Source: an uncultured Bacteroidales bacterium
GTDB taxonomy: Bacteria > Bacteroidota > Bacteroidia > Bacteroidales > UBA932
Direction: 5' to 3'
Length of the DNA stretch: 49,036 bases
NCBI GenBank assembly: GCA_900546395.1
Contig: URDD01000010.1
Location: forward strand, 1-49,036
Positions 16,203-25,613 of this stretch are shown here, one piece after another; position 1 is the first letter of the stretch, and every line of letters starts with the position of its first letter. Made by a program: the position numbers and the translations under genes. Below the pieces are notes generated by a model, which saw only the letters and a program-made list of their open reading frames with translations, had not been told where the DNA came from and did not search any database.

Positions 16203-18425
16203 CTATTCCAGACCGCGTGCCCTAATCATGGCATCCGGGTCAGGATCCGTTCCTCTGAATCTTCTGTAAAGTACCATAGGTTCTTCACTGCCGCCTTTTT
16301 CGAGAATATTTCTACGGAAAGACAACGCCGTAGCCTGATCGAATATTCCGTTTTTCTCAAATAGCGAGAAGGCATCCTTATCAAGAACTTCTGCCCAAAG
16401 ATATCCATAGTATCCCGCACTGTATCCTCCTGCGAAAATATGATTGAAATATGTCGTACGGTATCTTGGGATTATCTGCTTTGGCAGACCTGCCTGCGAC
16501 ATCACATAAGACTCAAACTTCTCAACATCTACAAGCCTTGTTCCGTCTGGACCTTCTTCAGCAGATGCGTATGGAGAATCTATATCTACATAGACTGAAG
16601 ACAATTCGTGCCATTTCATATCCAAAATGGAAGCAGCCACAAGCTCTGTCGTCATAAATCCCTGATTGAAAGTCCTTGATTCTGCAATCTTTGCAACAAG
16701 GCTATCTGGTATCACCTCTCCGGTCTTATAGTGATATGCATATGTCTCAAGAACCTCAGGAACAAAAGCCCAGTTTTCATTAATCTGGGAAGGGAGTTCT
16801 ACAAAATCACGAGCCACCGACGTTCCACTGACATCCTTATATCTGCATTTGCTCAGAAGTCCGTGCAGTGCATGGCCGAACTCATGAAACATAGTTCCTA
16901 CCTCGTCCAAAGACAGCAATGAAGGCATATCTGCAGACGGCTTTGTAAAATTAGCCACATTAACTATGACTGGACGGACCTCTTCTCCTTTGGATGAGAG
17001 ATACTGGTTACGGAAATTACTCATCCACGCCCCTCCTCTTTTTGCCTGACGTGAATAATAATCAGTAAGAAGGATACCTATCAGAGAACCATCACTATCA
17101 GTCACCTTGAATCCCTCTACATCAGGGTGATATACCGGTATATCCTCCAGTTTCTTAAAGTTCAGACCATATAGTCTGTGAGCAGTCTTGAAAACTCCAT
17201 CACGCACTTTCTCCATCTGGAAATACGGTTTCACGCAATCCTCATTGAAAGCATACTTCTCTTGACGAACCCTTTCTGCATAATATGCCCAGTCCCAAGG
17301 CTGTATTACGGATGTGCTGTCGTCTGGAAGGATTCCGGCCTCAATATCTCTGTCCATGATTGCCTGCATGGCTGAGATTTCCTCCTCGGCCTTCTTTACT
17401 GCAGATTTGAAAATTTCAGAAAGGAAATTATCAACTGTTACAGGATTATGGGCCATTTTATCATAAAGTATATAATGAGCTGGGGTTTCATATCCCAGAA
17501 GAGCGGCCTTTTCAATACGCAACTGCATTATTTCAGTCACCATAGGCCTGTTATCTTCCTTTCCTTCATCGCATCCCCTGGAAGAATAAGCCTTAAACAT
17601 GAGTTCTCTCAAATCTCTCCGTGAAGCCCCTGTCATGAAAGGCACATAGCTTGGATTGTGCAGAGTAAAAAGCCACGGTCCGCCTTCTGCCACCTCAGAT
17701 TCATCAATACCTTTTGCCTTTGCCGCATCCTTAACTGAAAATCCTGCAAGTACTGCATCAGCAGCTGCTGATGCCAACACTGTAGCAGACAGGCCGGCCA
17801 CTTCCGATGTATCTGTAAGAAGAAGTTTAAAAGAATTGGTCTGCCCAAGCACATTGTTACCGAATTTCTGCTCTAGTACTCCAAGTTTCCTATTGATTTC
17901 ACGCAGCCTCTCCTGCCCCTTCTGAGAAAGCGCTATTCCGTTGTTAATAAAAGACCTATAGACTTTTTCAAGAGTCATCATCTGCTCTCTGTCAAGTCCG
18001 AGATTGTCTTTTTTCCTGTAAAGTTCATCAACCCTTGCAAAGAAGTAAGGATTCATGAAAATATTGTCATTATGCTCAGAAAGCATAGGAATGACTTTTT
18101 CTATTATTTTCTGCATTGCAGGGGTAGCATCGGATTCAGACAGATTGAAAAGCACACCGGTAACACGGTCCAGCACAGAGCCTGAATGTTCGTAAGCCTC
18201 TATCGTATTCTCAAATGTAACTTCTCCTCCTGTAGCGATAATGGCATCAATTTCACCCTCCTGCTGGCGTATGCCGAGCTTAACGGCAGGAATATAATCA
18301 GACTCGCCGATTACAGTAAAGTCAGGGATACCATACGGCGTATCCCATTCTCCGATAAACGGATTCAATTGCTTACAAGATACAGTCATAGCAATCAAAA
18401 TAGTAAGAAAACAAATTCGTTTCAT
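16203..18425 (-). CDS. M3 family metallopeptidase lipoprotein (peptidyl-dipeptidase/oligopeptidase type)
   Basis: With the start at ATG 18425 the product has 740 residues; an in-frame ATG at 18446 would add seven. The MKRICF start gives a short lipoprotein signal with the sequence IAMTVSC. The zinc site is intact: MFHEFGHALHGLLS around residue 515 carries the HExxH motif, followed by the SGTSVARDFVELPSQINENW segment that supplies the third ligand in this family. The length and HEFGHALH motif fit the Dcp/oligopeptidase A branch. Lipid anchoring places it outside the cytoplasm, where it would degrade short peptides. It has its own consensus promoter (18470-18501) and terminator. Confidence 0.95.
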   Translation of the reverse strand: MKRICFLTILIAMTVSCKQLNPFIGEWDTPYGIPDFTVIGESDYIPAVKLGIRQQEGEIDAIIATGGEVTFENTIEAYEHSGSVLDRVTGVLFNLSESDATPAMQKIIEKVIPMLSEHNDNIFMNPYFFARVDELYRKKDNLGLDREQMMTLEKVYRSFINNGIALSQKGQERLREINRKLGVLEQKFGNNVLGQTNSFKLLLTDTSEVAGLSATVLASAAADAVLAGFSVKDAAKAKGIDESEVAEGGPWLFTLHNPSYVPFMTGASRRDLRELMFKAYSSRGCDEGKEDNRPMVTEIMQLRIEKAALLGYETPAHYILYDKMAHNPVTVDNFLSEIFKSAVKKAEEEISAMQAIMDRDIEAGILPDDSTSVIQPWDWAYYAERVRQEKYAFNEDCVKPYFQMEKVRDGVFKTAHRLYGLNFKKLEDIPVYHPDVEGFKVTDSDGSLIGILLTDYYSRQAKRGGAWMSNFRNQYLSSKGEEVRPVIVNVANFTKPSADMPSLLSLDEVGTMFHEFGHALHGLLSKCRYKDVSGTSVARDFVELPSQINENWAFVPEVLETYAYHYKTGEVIPDSLVAKIAESRTFNQGFMTTELVAASILDMKWHELSSVYVDIDSPYASAEEGPDGTRLVDVEKFESYVMSQAGLPKQIIPRYRTTYFNHIFAGGYSAGYYGYLWAEVLDKDAFSLFEKNGIFDQATALSFRRNILEKGGSEEPMVLYRRFRGTDPDPDAMIRARGLE

Positions 18426-18469
18426 AAAATGGTAGGTCTTATACACTCGGTTAATTTTAGTATATCATG

Positions 18470-18501
18470 CAAATATAAGAAAGTCATAAGACAGAGACAA
18501 A
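18470..18501 (-). promoter_or_regulatory. Consensus Bacteroidota promoter of the M3 peptidase gene
   Basis: On the minus strand TTTG (18501-18498), 20 nt, then TATATTTG (18477-18470). This is a full match to the TTTG/TAnnTTTG promoter. It faces away from the uxaB promoter in the same intergenic region. Confidence 0.8.
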
Positions 18502-18649
18502 ATTTATTTCACTGCTGCCCTCCCTTTCAAAAACGGCATGATTTCAAGCAGTCATTCCCTTGGTTTTACTTAATAAGTTACAAATCATCTTTCACCTCCG
18601 CAGGAAACAAGGGCAAAAGCATCAGAACAACAGATTATTTGAACAAATC

Positions 18650-18681
18650 TTTGACATTCGGGCCCACTCTTGTAAATTTGC
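18650..18681 (+). promoter_or_regulatory. Consensus Bacteroidota promoter of uxaBA
   Basis: TTTG (18650-18653), 20 nt, TAAATTTG (18674-18681). The uxaB ATG follows 18 nt later, giving a very short leader. No obvious operator symmetry was seen. Confidence 0.8.
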
Positions 18682-18699
18682 CGTACAAACATCATTATT

Positions 18700-20142
18700 A
18701 TGGAAAGACTGAACAGGAAAACTGCCGGGGTGCGAAGATACCCTGACAAAATAATACAATTCGGAGAAGGCAACTTTCTTCGTGCATTTGCCGACTGGAT
18801 AATATGGAAGACCAACCAGGCTACAGACTTCAATGCAGGAGTTACGATAGTACAGCCCATCAGGGACGGCAAGGCAGAATTGATTAACAGCCAGGACGGC
18901 CTATACCATCTCAATCTCCAGGGAATAGATGCCGGTCAGCAAGTGGATTCAATCGAACTGATAGATGTAATCAACAGGGCAATTAATCCATACAGTGATT
19001 TTGATGAGTATATCAAACTTGCCGAGAATCCTGATTTCAGATTTGTAATTTCAAACACCACAGAAGCAGGAATAGCATTTGACCCCAGTTGCAGAGCAGA
19101 CGACAGGCCGGCTTCTTCATATCCTGGAAAACTTACCCAGCTGCTTTTCAGAAGGTTCACTCATTTCAAGGGAGACAGGAACAAAGGGCTGATTATACTT
19201 CCTTGCGAACTTATTTTCCACAATGGCAAAGAACTCAAAAAATGCATCCGCAAATATATTGACCTCTGGAAACTTGGTGAAGACTTCAGGGAGTGGTTTG
19301 AAACAGCATGCGGTGTGTACAGTACATTGGTTGACAGGATTGTACCTGGATATCCGAAAGACAACATAGAAGAAATACTCAAACGCATAGGTTACGAAGA
19401 TGCCTTGGTGGACAAGGCTGAAGTATTCCACCTGTGGGTAATAGAGGCACCGAAGACTGTCGCTGACGAATTTCCTGCCGAAAAGGCCGGACTTAACGTA
19501 CTTTTCGTACCGGACGAGTCTCCCTACCACGCCAGAAAAGTAACTCTCCTCAACGGTCCGCACACAGTCCTTTCGCCTGTGGGCTATCTTTCAGGACTTG
19601 ATACAGTCAGGGAATGTGTAGAAGACCCTCTTGTAGGAAAGTTTGTCCGTAAGGTTATGCTTGAAGAGCTTCTCGGCACTCTGGATCTGCCTGAAGAAGA
19701 ATTGAAAAAGTTTGCAGGTGACGTCCTTGAACGATTTGTCAATCCTTATGTCAGGCATTTCGTGACAAGCATCATGCTCAATTCTTTCCCGAAATACAAG
19801 ACCAGGGATTTGCCGGGACTGAAAATATATCTGGAACGCAACGGAAAACTTCCCGAATGTCTTATACTGGGGCTGGCCGCAATAACTGTTTATTATAAAG
19901 GAGGGAAAAGAGGAGAGACCGAGATTATCCCGGCTGATGATCCTGAAATAATCTCAATGCTTCAGGAACTTTGGGCGACAGACAGCCCTGACTCCGTTGC
20001 AAAAGGGGTGCTCGGATACAAGAAACTTTGGGATGAAGACCTGAATCTGATTCCCGGCCTTACAGAGAAACTGTCCGGTTATATTGAAACAATACAGAAA
20101 GAAGGGATTAGAGCCGCGGTTAAAAAAGCTGTCACACTATAG
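18700..20142 (+). CDS. uxaB: Tagaturonate reductase (altronate oxidoreductase)
   Basis: The 480-residue protein belongs to the mannitol dehydrogenase family. It has the N-terminal nucleotide-binding region (IIQFGEGNFLRAFADWIIWK), the NTTEAGI segment, and the C-terminal catalytic motif KVTLLNGPH in which Lys, Asn and His form the active site. The opening QFGEGNFLRAFADW and the length are those of UxaB. It interconverts D-tagaturonate and D-altronate with NAD(H), the second step of galacturonate use. The dehydratase gene uxaA follows 47 nt downstream, supporting the call. No uronate isomerase (uxaC) or KDG kinase and aldolase gene is in the window. Confidence 0.95.
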   Translation: MERLNRKTAGVRRYPDKIIQFGEGNFLRAFADWIIWKTNQATDFNAGVTIVQPIRDGKAELINSQDGLYHLNLQGIDAGQQVDSIELIDVINRAINPYSDFDEYIKLAENPDFRFVISNTTEAGIAFDPSCRADDRPASSYPGKLTQLLFRRFTHFKGDRNKGLIILPCELIFHNGKELKKCIRKYIDLWKLGEDFREWFETACGVYSTLVDRIVPGYPKDNIEEILKRIGYEDALVDKAEVFHLWVIEAPKTVADEFPAEKAGLNVLFVPDESPYHARKVTLLNGPHTVLSPVGYLSGLDTVRECVEDPLVGKFVRKVMLEELLGTLDLPEEELKKFAGDVLERFVNPYVRHFVTSIMLNSFPKYKTRDLPGLKIYLERNGKLPECLILGLAAITVYYKGGKRGETEIIPADDPEIISMLQELWATDSPDSVAKGVLGYKKLWDEDLNLIPGLTEKLSGYIETIQKEGIRAAVKKAVTL

Positions 20143-20189
20143 CATCCAACCACTTAGTCTGAAAAGGACTATATAAACGATTACAGTAC

Positions 20190-21704
20190 ATGGCAAGATT
20201 CATTAAAATAGACAATAAAGACAATGTGGCCGTTGCCCTGGAAGACTCCGCAAAAGGTTCAGCATTTAAGATAGGAGAGAATGAAATCATAGCCTCAGAA
20301 TTTATTCCGGCAGGACATAAAATTGCATTGCAGGACCTTAAATCTGGAGACTTGGTTATAAAATACGGTTTTCCAATAGGAGTTCTCACTAAGGATACAG
20401 GAAAAGGAGGCCACATCGATCACAATACTGTAAAAACAAGTCTGGAAGGAATACTTGAATACAAATACACGCCTTCTGCAGACATACTGAAACAGGCATA
20501 CAGCGTAAGATCCGGTGATTCTGAAACAAATACATTCAGAGGCTACAGAAGAGCTGACGGACAATGCGGTATCAGGAATGAAATATGGATAATACCTACC
20601 GTGGGATGCGTGAACGGCATTGTCATGAAACTGCGAGACAAATTCCGGAATGAACTGGACTGCTATCCTTCCATAGAAAAAGTAGAGGCATTCACACATA
20701 ACTACGGATGCTCCCAGCTTGGAGCAGACCATGAAAACACGAGAAAGATATTGGCTGATATGATCCATCATCCCAATGCTGCCGGAGTACTGGTAGTGGG
20801 TCTTGGATGTGAAAACAATCAGATTTCCTCATTCAGGGAACTTGCAGGAGAAATAGATACAGACCGAATAAAATTTATTGAAACTCAGAAAATAGAAGGA
20901 GATGAAATTGAAGCAGGGATGGAGATGCTCCGCGACATCGCATCAGCTTCAGCATACGATCATCGTGAAGAAATACCTGTCAGCGAACTGAAGATAGGTC
21001 TGAAATGCGGAGGGTCCGACGGATTTTCAGGCATAACAGCCAATCCTCTTTTAGGCCGTTTTTCCGACTGGCTAATCGCCCAGGGAGGAACAGCTGTCCT
21101 GACTGAAGTGCCTGAGATGTTTGGGGCAGAAACCATACTGATGTCCAGATGTAAAGATGAAAAGATCTTTGAAAAGACTGTACGTCTTATAAATGACTTC
21201 AAGGAATATTTCATAAGTAACGGCCAGCCTGTGTATGAAAACCCGTCTCCTGGTAACAAGGCAGGAGGTATTTCCACTCTTGAAGAAAAATCTCTCGGAT
21301 GCACACAGAAGTCAGGAAATTCACAAGTAACCGATGTTCTGGATTATGGAGAAAGAATCATGACAAAAGGACTGAATCTGCTCAGTGCGCCAGGAAATGA
21401 CCTTGTAGCATCTACCGCCCTTGCTGCCGCCGGTTGTCAGATTGTGCTTTTCACCACGGGAAGGGGAACGCCTTTCGGGACTTTCGTACCGACAGCAAAG
21501 ATATCGACAAACAGCACGCTGGCCCAAAACAAGCCTGGATGGATAGATTTCAATGCAGGACCGATTGCAGAGGGAGAAGCTGCTGAAACTGTTGATAAAA
21601 GATTCAAATCCTTTATTCTTGCTGCTGCATCAGGAGAGCTTGTTGCAAACGAGAAATCAGGATATAGCGAAATCTCTATTTTCAAAACCGGAGTCACCCT
21701 ATAG
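20190..21704 (+). CDS. uxaA: Altronate dehydratase
   Basis: The 504-residue protein has the two-part layout of UxaA. A small N-terminal SAF-type domain (about residues 1-95, containing IPAGHKIALQDL and KYGFPIG) is followed by the large catalytic domain with GYRRADGQCGIRNE, THNYGCSQLG, LGCENNQI and LKCGGSDGFSGITANP; the conserved cysteines probably hold the metal. It dehydrates D-altronate to 2-keto-3-deoxy-D-gluconate. It is cotranscribed with uxaB. Its TAG stop codon forms the first bases of a 19-bp terminator stem. Confidence 0.95.
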   Translation: MARFIKIDNKDNVAVALEDSAKGSAFKIGENEIIASEFIPAGHKIALQDLKSGDLVIKYGFPIGVLTKDTGKGGHIDHNTVKTSLEGILEYKYTPSADILKQAYSVRSGDSETNTFRGYRRADGQCGIRNEIWIIPTVGCVNGIVMKLRDKFRNELDCYPSIEKVEAFTHNYGCSQLGADHENTRKILADMIHHPNAAGVLVVGLGCENNQISSFRELAGEIDTDRIKFIETQKIEGDEIEAGMEMLRDIASASAYDHREEIPVSELKIGLKCGGSDGFSGITANPLLGRFSDWLIAQGGTAVLTEVPEMFGAETILMSRCKDEKIFEKTVRLINDFKEYFISNGQPVYENPSPGNKAGGISTLEEKSLGCTQKSGNSQVTDVLDYGERIMTKGLNLLSAPGNDLVASTALAAAGCQIVLFTTGRGTPFGTFVPTAKISTNSTLAQNKPGWIDFNAGPIAEGEAAETVDKRFKSFILAAASGELVANEKSGYSEISIFKTGVTL

Positions 21705-21749
21705 AAAAATCCCCGAAAGTTCTTTCAATTACTTTCGGGGATTTTTCTA
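21702..21749. terminator. Bidirectional terminator between uxaA and ettA
   Basis: A perfect 19-bp inverted repeat (21702-21720 with 21731-21749) around a 10-nt loop, with a CCCCGAAAG/CTTTCGGGG core and flanking A and T runs. It should work for both convergent genes. The stem includes the uxaA stop codon. Confidence 0.9.
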
Positions 21750-21771
21750 TATATGACATGTTTTCATGCCG

Positions 21772-23451
21772 TTATTCTGCCATGAGTTTCTTATATTTAA
21801 AGCGTTTAGGCTCCACATCGCCAAGTCTGCGTTTCTTATTCTCTTCATATTCAGAATATGAGCCTTCGAAGAAATACACCTCCGAATCACCTTCAAATGC
21901 CAGAATATGTGTAGCAATCCTGTCAAGGAACCACCTGTCGTGGGAAACTACTACTGCACAACCGGCAAAACTCTCAAGGCCCTCCTCCAACGCACGGATA
22001 GTATTCACATCCACATCATTGGTAGGCTCGTCCAGAAGAAGGACGTTACCTTCATCCTTCAGGGTAAGTGCAAGGTGAAGCCTGTTCCTTTCACCACCGG
22101 AAAGTATGCCGCAAAGCTTTTCCTGATCAGCACCTGAGAAATTAAAACGTGAAACATATGCTCTTGCATTCACATCCCTCTTGCCAAGCTTTATAAAATC
22201 CAGTCCGTCTGAAATAGTTTCATAAACAGTCTTCTCAGGATCAATGCTCTTATGCTGCTGATCCACATAAGCAGTCTTTACAGTCTCTCCTATCGTTATT
22301 GTACCGGAATCCGGCTGCTCCAGACCCATAATAAGACGGAACAATGTAGTCTTTCCTGCTCCGTTAGGACCTATGACACCAACGATTCCTGCAGGAGGAA
22401 GACTGAATGTAAGATGCTCGAAAAGAAGCTTGTCACCGTATGCCTTTGAAACATCATTAAACTCAATGACCTTGTTTCCGAGTCTCGGACCGTTAGGTAT
22501 AAAGATTTCAAGGTTTGCCTCTTTCTCCCTTCCGTCTTCACTCGCAAGTTTTTCATAAGCTCCCAAACGTGCCTTTGATTTTGCATGTCTTGCCTTTGGA
22601 GCCATTCTCACCCACTCAAGCTCACGCTCAAGAGTCTTGCGACGTTTGCTCTCCTGCTTCTCCTCCATTGCAAGTCTGTTGCTCTTCTGGTCAAGCCATG
22701 AAGAGTAATTTCCTTTCCAAGGAATACCCTCTCCCCTGTCAAGTTCAAGAATCCATCCGGCTACATTATCAAGGAAATAACGGTCGTGCGTTACTGCTAT
22801 AACCGTTCCTTTATACTGCTGCAAATGAGCTTCAAGCCACTGGATACTCTCTGTATCAAGGTGGTTGGTAGGCTCATCCAGCAGAAGGACATCAGGCTGT
22901 CTGAGAAGAAGACGGCACAAAGCCACCCTTCTGCGCTCACCACCGCTGAGATTTCCTACTTTTGAATCAGACGGAGGACACTGAAGGGCATCCATGGCCC
23001 TTTCCAGTTTGGAATCTATCTCCCAGCCACCGCAATGCTCGATTTTCTCTGTCAGCTCACCCTGACGCTCTATCAGTGCAGCCATCTCATCGTCAGACAT
23101 AGGCTCGCAGAATCTGAGATTTACCTCCTCATACTCTTTCAGCAGGTCCATAACCTCCTGAACGCCCTCCTGCACTACTTCGATAACGGTTTTTTCCGGA
23201 TCCATCTGCGGTTCCTGCTCCAGATATCCGACTGAATATCCGGGAGCCCAGACGACATCACCCTGATATGACTTTTCGATACCTGCGATAATTTTCATCA
23301 AAGTTGACTTTCCTGAACCGTTGAGTCCGATGATACCGATTTTGGCACCATAGAAAAACGACAGATAAATGTCTTTAAGTATAACTTTATTGTTGTGCGG
23401 GAGAATCTTTCCCACACCATTCATTGAAAAAATAATCTTTTCGTCTGCCAT
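21772..23451 (-). CDS. ettA: Energy-dependent translational throttle protein EttA (ABC-F ATPase)
   Basis: The 559-residue cytoplasmic protein has two ABC ATPase domains without membrane segments: Walker A GLNGSGKST and signature LSGGERRRV in the first, and GPNGAGKTT and LSGGERNRL in the second. Both Walker B regions read LLLDEPTNH/D. The linker between them contains the charged helical P-site segment. The length and the MNGVGKI start match EttA, which binds the ribosomal E site and slows the first peptide bonds when energy is low. A -7 element (TATCTTTG, 23468-23475) precedes it, overlapping the end of the upstream regulator gene by position. Confidence 0.95.
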   Translation of the reverse strand: MADEKIIFSMNGVGKILPHNNKVILKDIYLSFFYGAKIGIIGLNGSGKSTLMKIIAGIEKSYQGDVVWAPGYSVGYLEQEPQMDPEKTVIEVVQEGVQEVMDLLKEYEEVNLRFCEPMSDDEMAALIERQGELTEKIEHCGGWEIDSKLERAMDALQCPPSDSKVGNLSGGERRRVALCRLLLRQPDVLLLDEPTNHLDTESIQWLEAHLQQYKGTVIAVTHDRYFLDNVAGWILELDRGEGIPWKGNYSSWLDQKSNRLAMEEKQESKRRKTLERELEWVRMAPKARHAKSKARLGAYEKLASEDGREKEANLEIFIPNGPRLGNKVIEFNDVSKAYGDKLLFEHLTFSLPPAGIVGVIGPNGAGKTTLFRLIMGLEQPDSGTITIGETVKTAYVDQQHKSIDPEKTVYETISDGLDFIKLGKRDVNARAYVSRFNFSGADQEKLCGILSGGERNRLHLALTLKDEGNVLLLDEPTNDVDVNTIRALEEGLESFAGCAVVVSHDRWFLDRIATHILAFEGDSEVYFFEGSYSEYEENKKRRLGDVEPKRFKYKKLMAE

Positions 23452-23467
23452 AAAAATAAATTTGCTG

Positions 23468-23475
23468 CAAAGATA
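23468..23475 (-). promoter_or_regulatory. Putative -7 element of ettA
   Basis: The minus strand reads TATCTTTG, 16 nt before the ettA ATG at 23451. No -33 TTTG was seen. Confidence 0.5.
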
Positions 23476-24558
23476 CTAATTTTTCCCGTCCGCACAGTTT
23501 CTTTCTATTCTCACTTTCCTGCACCATTCGCTTGGAGAATCATTCATAATCAGACGAAATGCCATATTGAAAGACACCTGGGTATGAAATCCTGACATAT
23601 CGGACAAATCTCCGACTTTCAGATAAGGATTGCCGTTAAACATCTTGACAGCATATTTCACTCTATAATAGTTTACAAACTGACAAAAGTTCTTTCCGGT
23701 GTAGTCATTTATCGCTCTGGAGACATAAACCTTGTTAGTAAACAGCATTCTTGCCACTTCCGATACCGTAATACCATCTATAAGATATGGCTTATCAGTA
23801 TCAAACAAATCCACAATACGGTCATATAATTCTTTAACAGCATCGTTTTTGTCGCTTTTCTCATCAACTCCCAAAACCGGAGGGGGCAGGACAGATGAAA
23901 CGGAAGGTCCCGGATTTTTCACCTCTTCAACATATCTGCGAAAAAGCAGAAAATACATTACCGATACAGCAACAGCTGAAACAGCATAAAAAATCACTCC
24001 CGTAACCCCACCAAACACTATTCCGCAAAGCGATAAAATCAATATAAAGAAAAATGATGAGACAAACAGAATATATGAAAACATTTCTTCCTTTTTTGGG
24101 ATGACAGTCCGCTTACCTTGCTTTGGAGTCATAAACATCCTTACATAAAATATAACAAATAACAGCATAGCCGTTCCTATAAACAAAAGATAGAAAACCC
24201 CGGCATCACGAACAGCACCGGCATTTGCAAATACACGCACAGCACCGGCAATAAAACATATAGACACAAGTGCACAGGCCAATATTGAAAAACTTTTTTG
24301 GCCGGATACTGAATATTGCCTCATAAGGGCCATAAGAAGCAATGAACTAAGTATATCGGCAGGATAACACTTGTAATGAACAGTATCTGTAACAACTTCA
24401 GTCAACAAAAGCAGAAAAGCTACACTTAACGGCAACAGCAGACATGATTTTTCCTTTTTGCTAAACGCTGTTCTCCCCCTCATGAAAAGCCACGCATAAA
24501 ATACCAGCACTGTGAAAAAAATAATTTCCAAAGCAAAAGCGAAATGTTGAAATAGCAT
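23476..24558 (-). CDS. Membrane-anchored AraC-type transcriptional regulator
   Basis: The 360-residue protein has about seven hydrophobic segments in residues 8-208, a linker rich in Pro and Ser (about 215-235), and a C-terminal AraC/XylS-type double helix-turn-helix (about 255-350). The first DNA-binding helix region is ITVSEVARMLFTNKVYVSRAIND and the second is KVGDLSDMSGFHTQVSFNMAFR. No kinase or receiver domain is present. The layout suggests that a membrane signal is passed directly to the DNA-binding domain while the protein stays in the inner membrane. Neither ligand nor targets can be told; its neighbours (ettA and the YitT-family genes) are not obviously linked. Confidence 0.9.
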   Translation of the reverse strand: MLFQHFAFALEIIFFTVLVFYAWLFMRGRTAFSKKEKSCLLLPLSVAFLLLLTEVVTDTVHYKCYPADILSSLLLMALMRQYSVSGQKSFSILACALVSICFIAGAVRVFANAGAVRDAGVFYLLFIGTAMLLFVIFYVRMFMTPKQGKRTVIPKKEEMFSYILFVSSFFFILILSLCGIVFGGVTGVIFYAVSAVAVSVMYFLLFRRYVEEVKNPGPSVSSVLPPPVLGVDEKSDKNDAVKELYDRIVDLFDTDKPYLIDGITVSEVARMLFTNKVYVSRAINDYTGKNFCQFVNYYRVKYAVKMFNGNPYLKVGDLSDMSGFHTQVSFNMAFRLIMNDSPSEWCRKVRIERNCADGKN

Positions 24559-24582
24559 AATAATAAGTTAGTTTTATGTTTG

Positions 24583-24590
24583 CAAATGTA
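24583..24590 (-). promoter_or_regulatory. Putative -7 element of the membrane AraC-type gene
   Basis: The minus strand reads TACATTTG, matching TAnnTTTG, 24 nt before the ATG at 24558 and directly after the terminator of the upstream operon. Confidence 0.45.
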
Positions 24591-24596
24591 TAATAA

Positions 24597-24631
24597 AAGC
24601 CCCTACAAAAAACATAATTGCAGGGGCTTCA
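24597..24631 (-). terminator. Intrinsic terminator after the YitT-family genes
   Basis: On the minus strand AAGCCCCTGCAA pairs with TTGTAGGGGCTT (one G-U pair) and is followed by TTATTATA. The transcript from the minus strand forms the better stem. It closes the run SPOR gene-M28-like gene-leuS-yitT-yitT. Confidence 0.85.
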
Positions 24632-24650
24632 GGAGTATTTTTTCTCTTTT

Positions 24651-25613
24651 TTAATCTTTTTTCTCTTTTTTATTGTCCAGTTTTCCAGACTTTACTTTTA
24701 TAGTGTCGAATCCTTGTCCGAACACACCCATTACCGTAGATACGGAAAGAAAAGCATTCGGGTCTATCGTCTTTACATACTTGAGTAAAGTATTAAGATC
24801 ACCCTTTCTTGTAATAACCATAAGTACCTGGCTCTTTGATTTCGAATACCATCCTTCAGCAGGAATGAGAGTAACTCCTCTCTTCATCCCAGTGGAAATA
24901 GCATCTGCAATCTCTTCGTATCTTTGTGAAAAGATAAACGCCTGGACAGACTGTTTGGTTCCTGAAAGATAGAGATCAATGGAATAACCGCACACTGTTA
25001 TCTGTATAAGTCCGTAAACAACTGTCGCCAGTTTTTCAGGAATTGAAACAAGTTCTCCTGTTGCAGTATATGACGGACATAGCATCGAAGACAGAATAAT
25101 CACGACATCCATAGCCAGAATAAGCCTTCCCGGGGATACATTCCTGTATTTTGCTACCATCAGTGCAATAATATCCGTTCCTCCTGTACTTCCTCCCTGA
25201 GAAATAGACATACCTATACCGCAACCTGCCATCACAGCTCCGATAATAGTACAAAGCAACTTTCCGTTAGATATCGCCATTGCCTCTATAAAATAATCAG
25301 GAATCAAAGGCGGAAGCACATTTAGCATGGTTGAAGCAAAAACTATAGCATAGACAGTCTTCCATCCAAAACCGAAACCAATCACTTTAAGAGATATGAG
25401 CAGAAGCATAACATTGATAAACAAATAGGTATAACCCATCTGTATCCCTGTTGCATAATAAATGATTGCACTTATTCCTGAAACTCCTCCTCCGACAAGA
25501 TTATTAGGCATCAGAAATATCGACCATCCGACAACATATGAAAGTAGCCCCAGTGTAATCAAAGAGTACTCTTTCAACAACGTCCAGATTGAAGTTTTAA
25601 TCACTGCTTTCAT
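24651..25613 (-). CDS. YitT family membrane protein (second of a tandem pair)
   Basis: The 320-residue protein has five to six membrane spans in residues 15-205, including FLMPNNLVGGGVSGISAIIYY and the SQGGSTGGTDIIALMVAKY motif typical of YitT/DUF161 proteins. A cytoplasmic DUF2179 domain follows (about 215-300), ending near GVFGQGFDTIKV. Its start overlaps the stop of the other YitT-family gene by 4 nt (ATGA), so translation is probably coupled. Function in this family is poorly known; transport has been suggested. The last residues are Lys-rich. Confidence 0.93.
   Translation of the reverse strand: MKAVIKTSIWTLLKEYSLITLGLLSYVVGWSIFLMPNNLVGGGVSGISAIIYYATGIQMGYTYLFINVMLLLISLKVIGFGFGWKTVYAIVFASTMLNVLPPLIPDYFIEAMAISNGKLLCTIIGAVMAGCGIGMSISQGGSTGGTDIIALMVAKYRNVSPGRLILAMDVVIILSSMLCPSYTATGELVSIPEKLATVVYGLIQITVCGYSIDLYLSGTKQSVQAFIFSQRYEEIADAISTGMKRGVTLIPAEGWYSKSKSQVLMVITRKGDLNTLLKYVKTIDPNAFLSVSTVMGVFGQGFDTIKVKSGKLDNKKEKKD

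Noticed and set aside
18502..18649. Possible small RNA between the M3 peptidase and uxaB
   Set aside because: No stable hairpin with a T-run and no promoter other than those of the two flanking genes was found.
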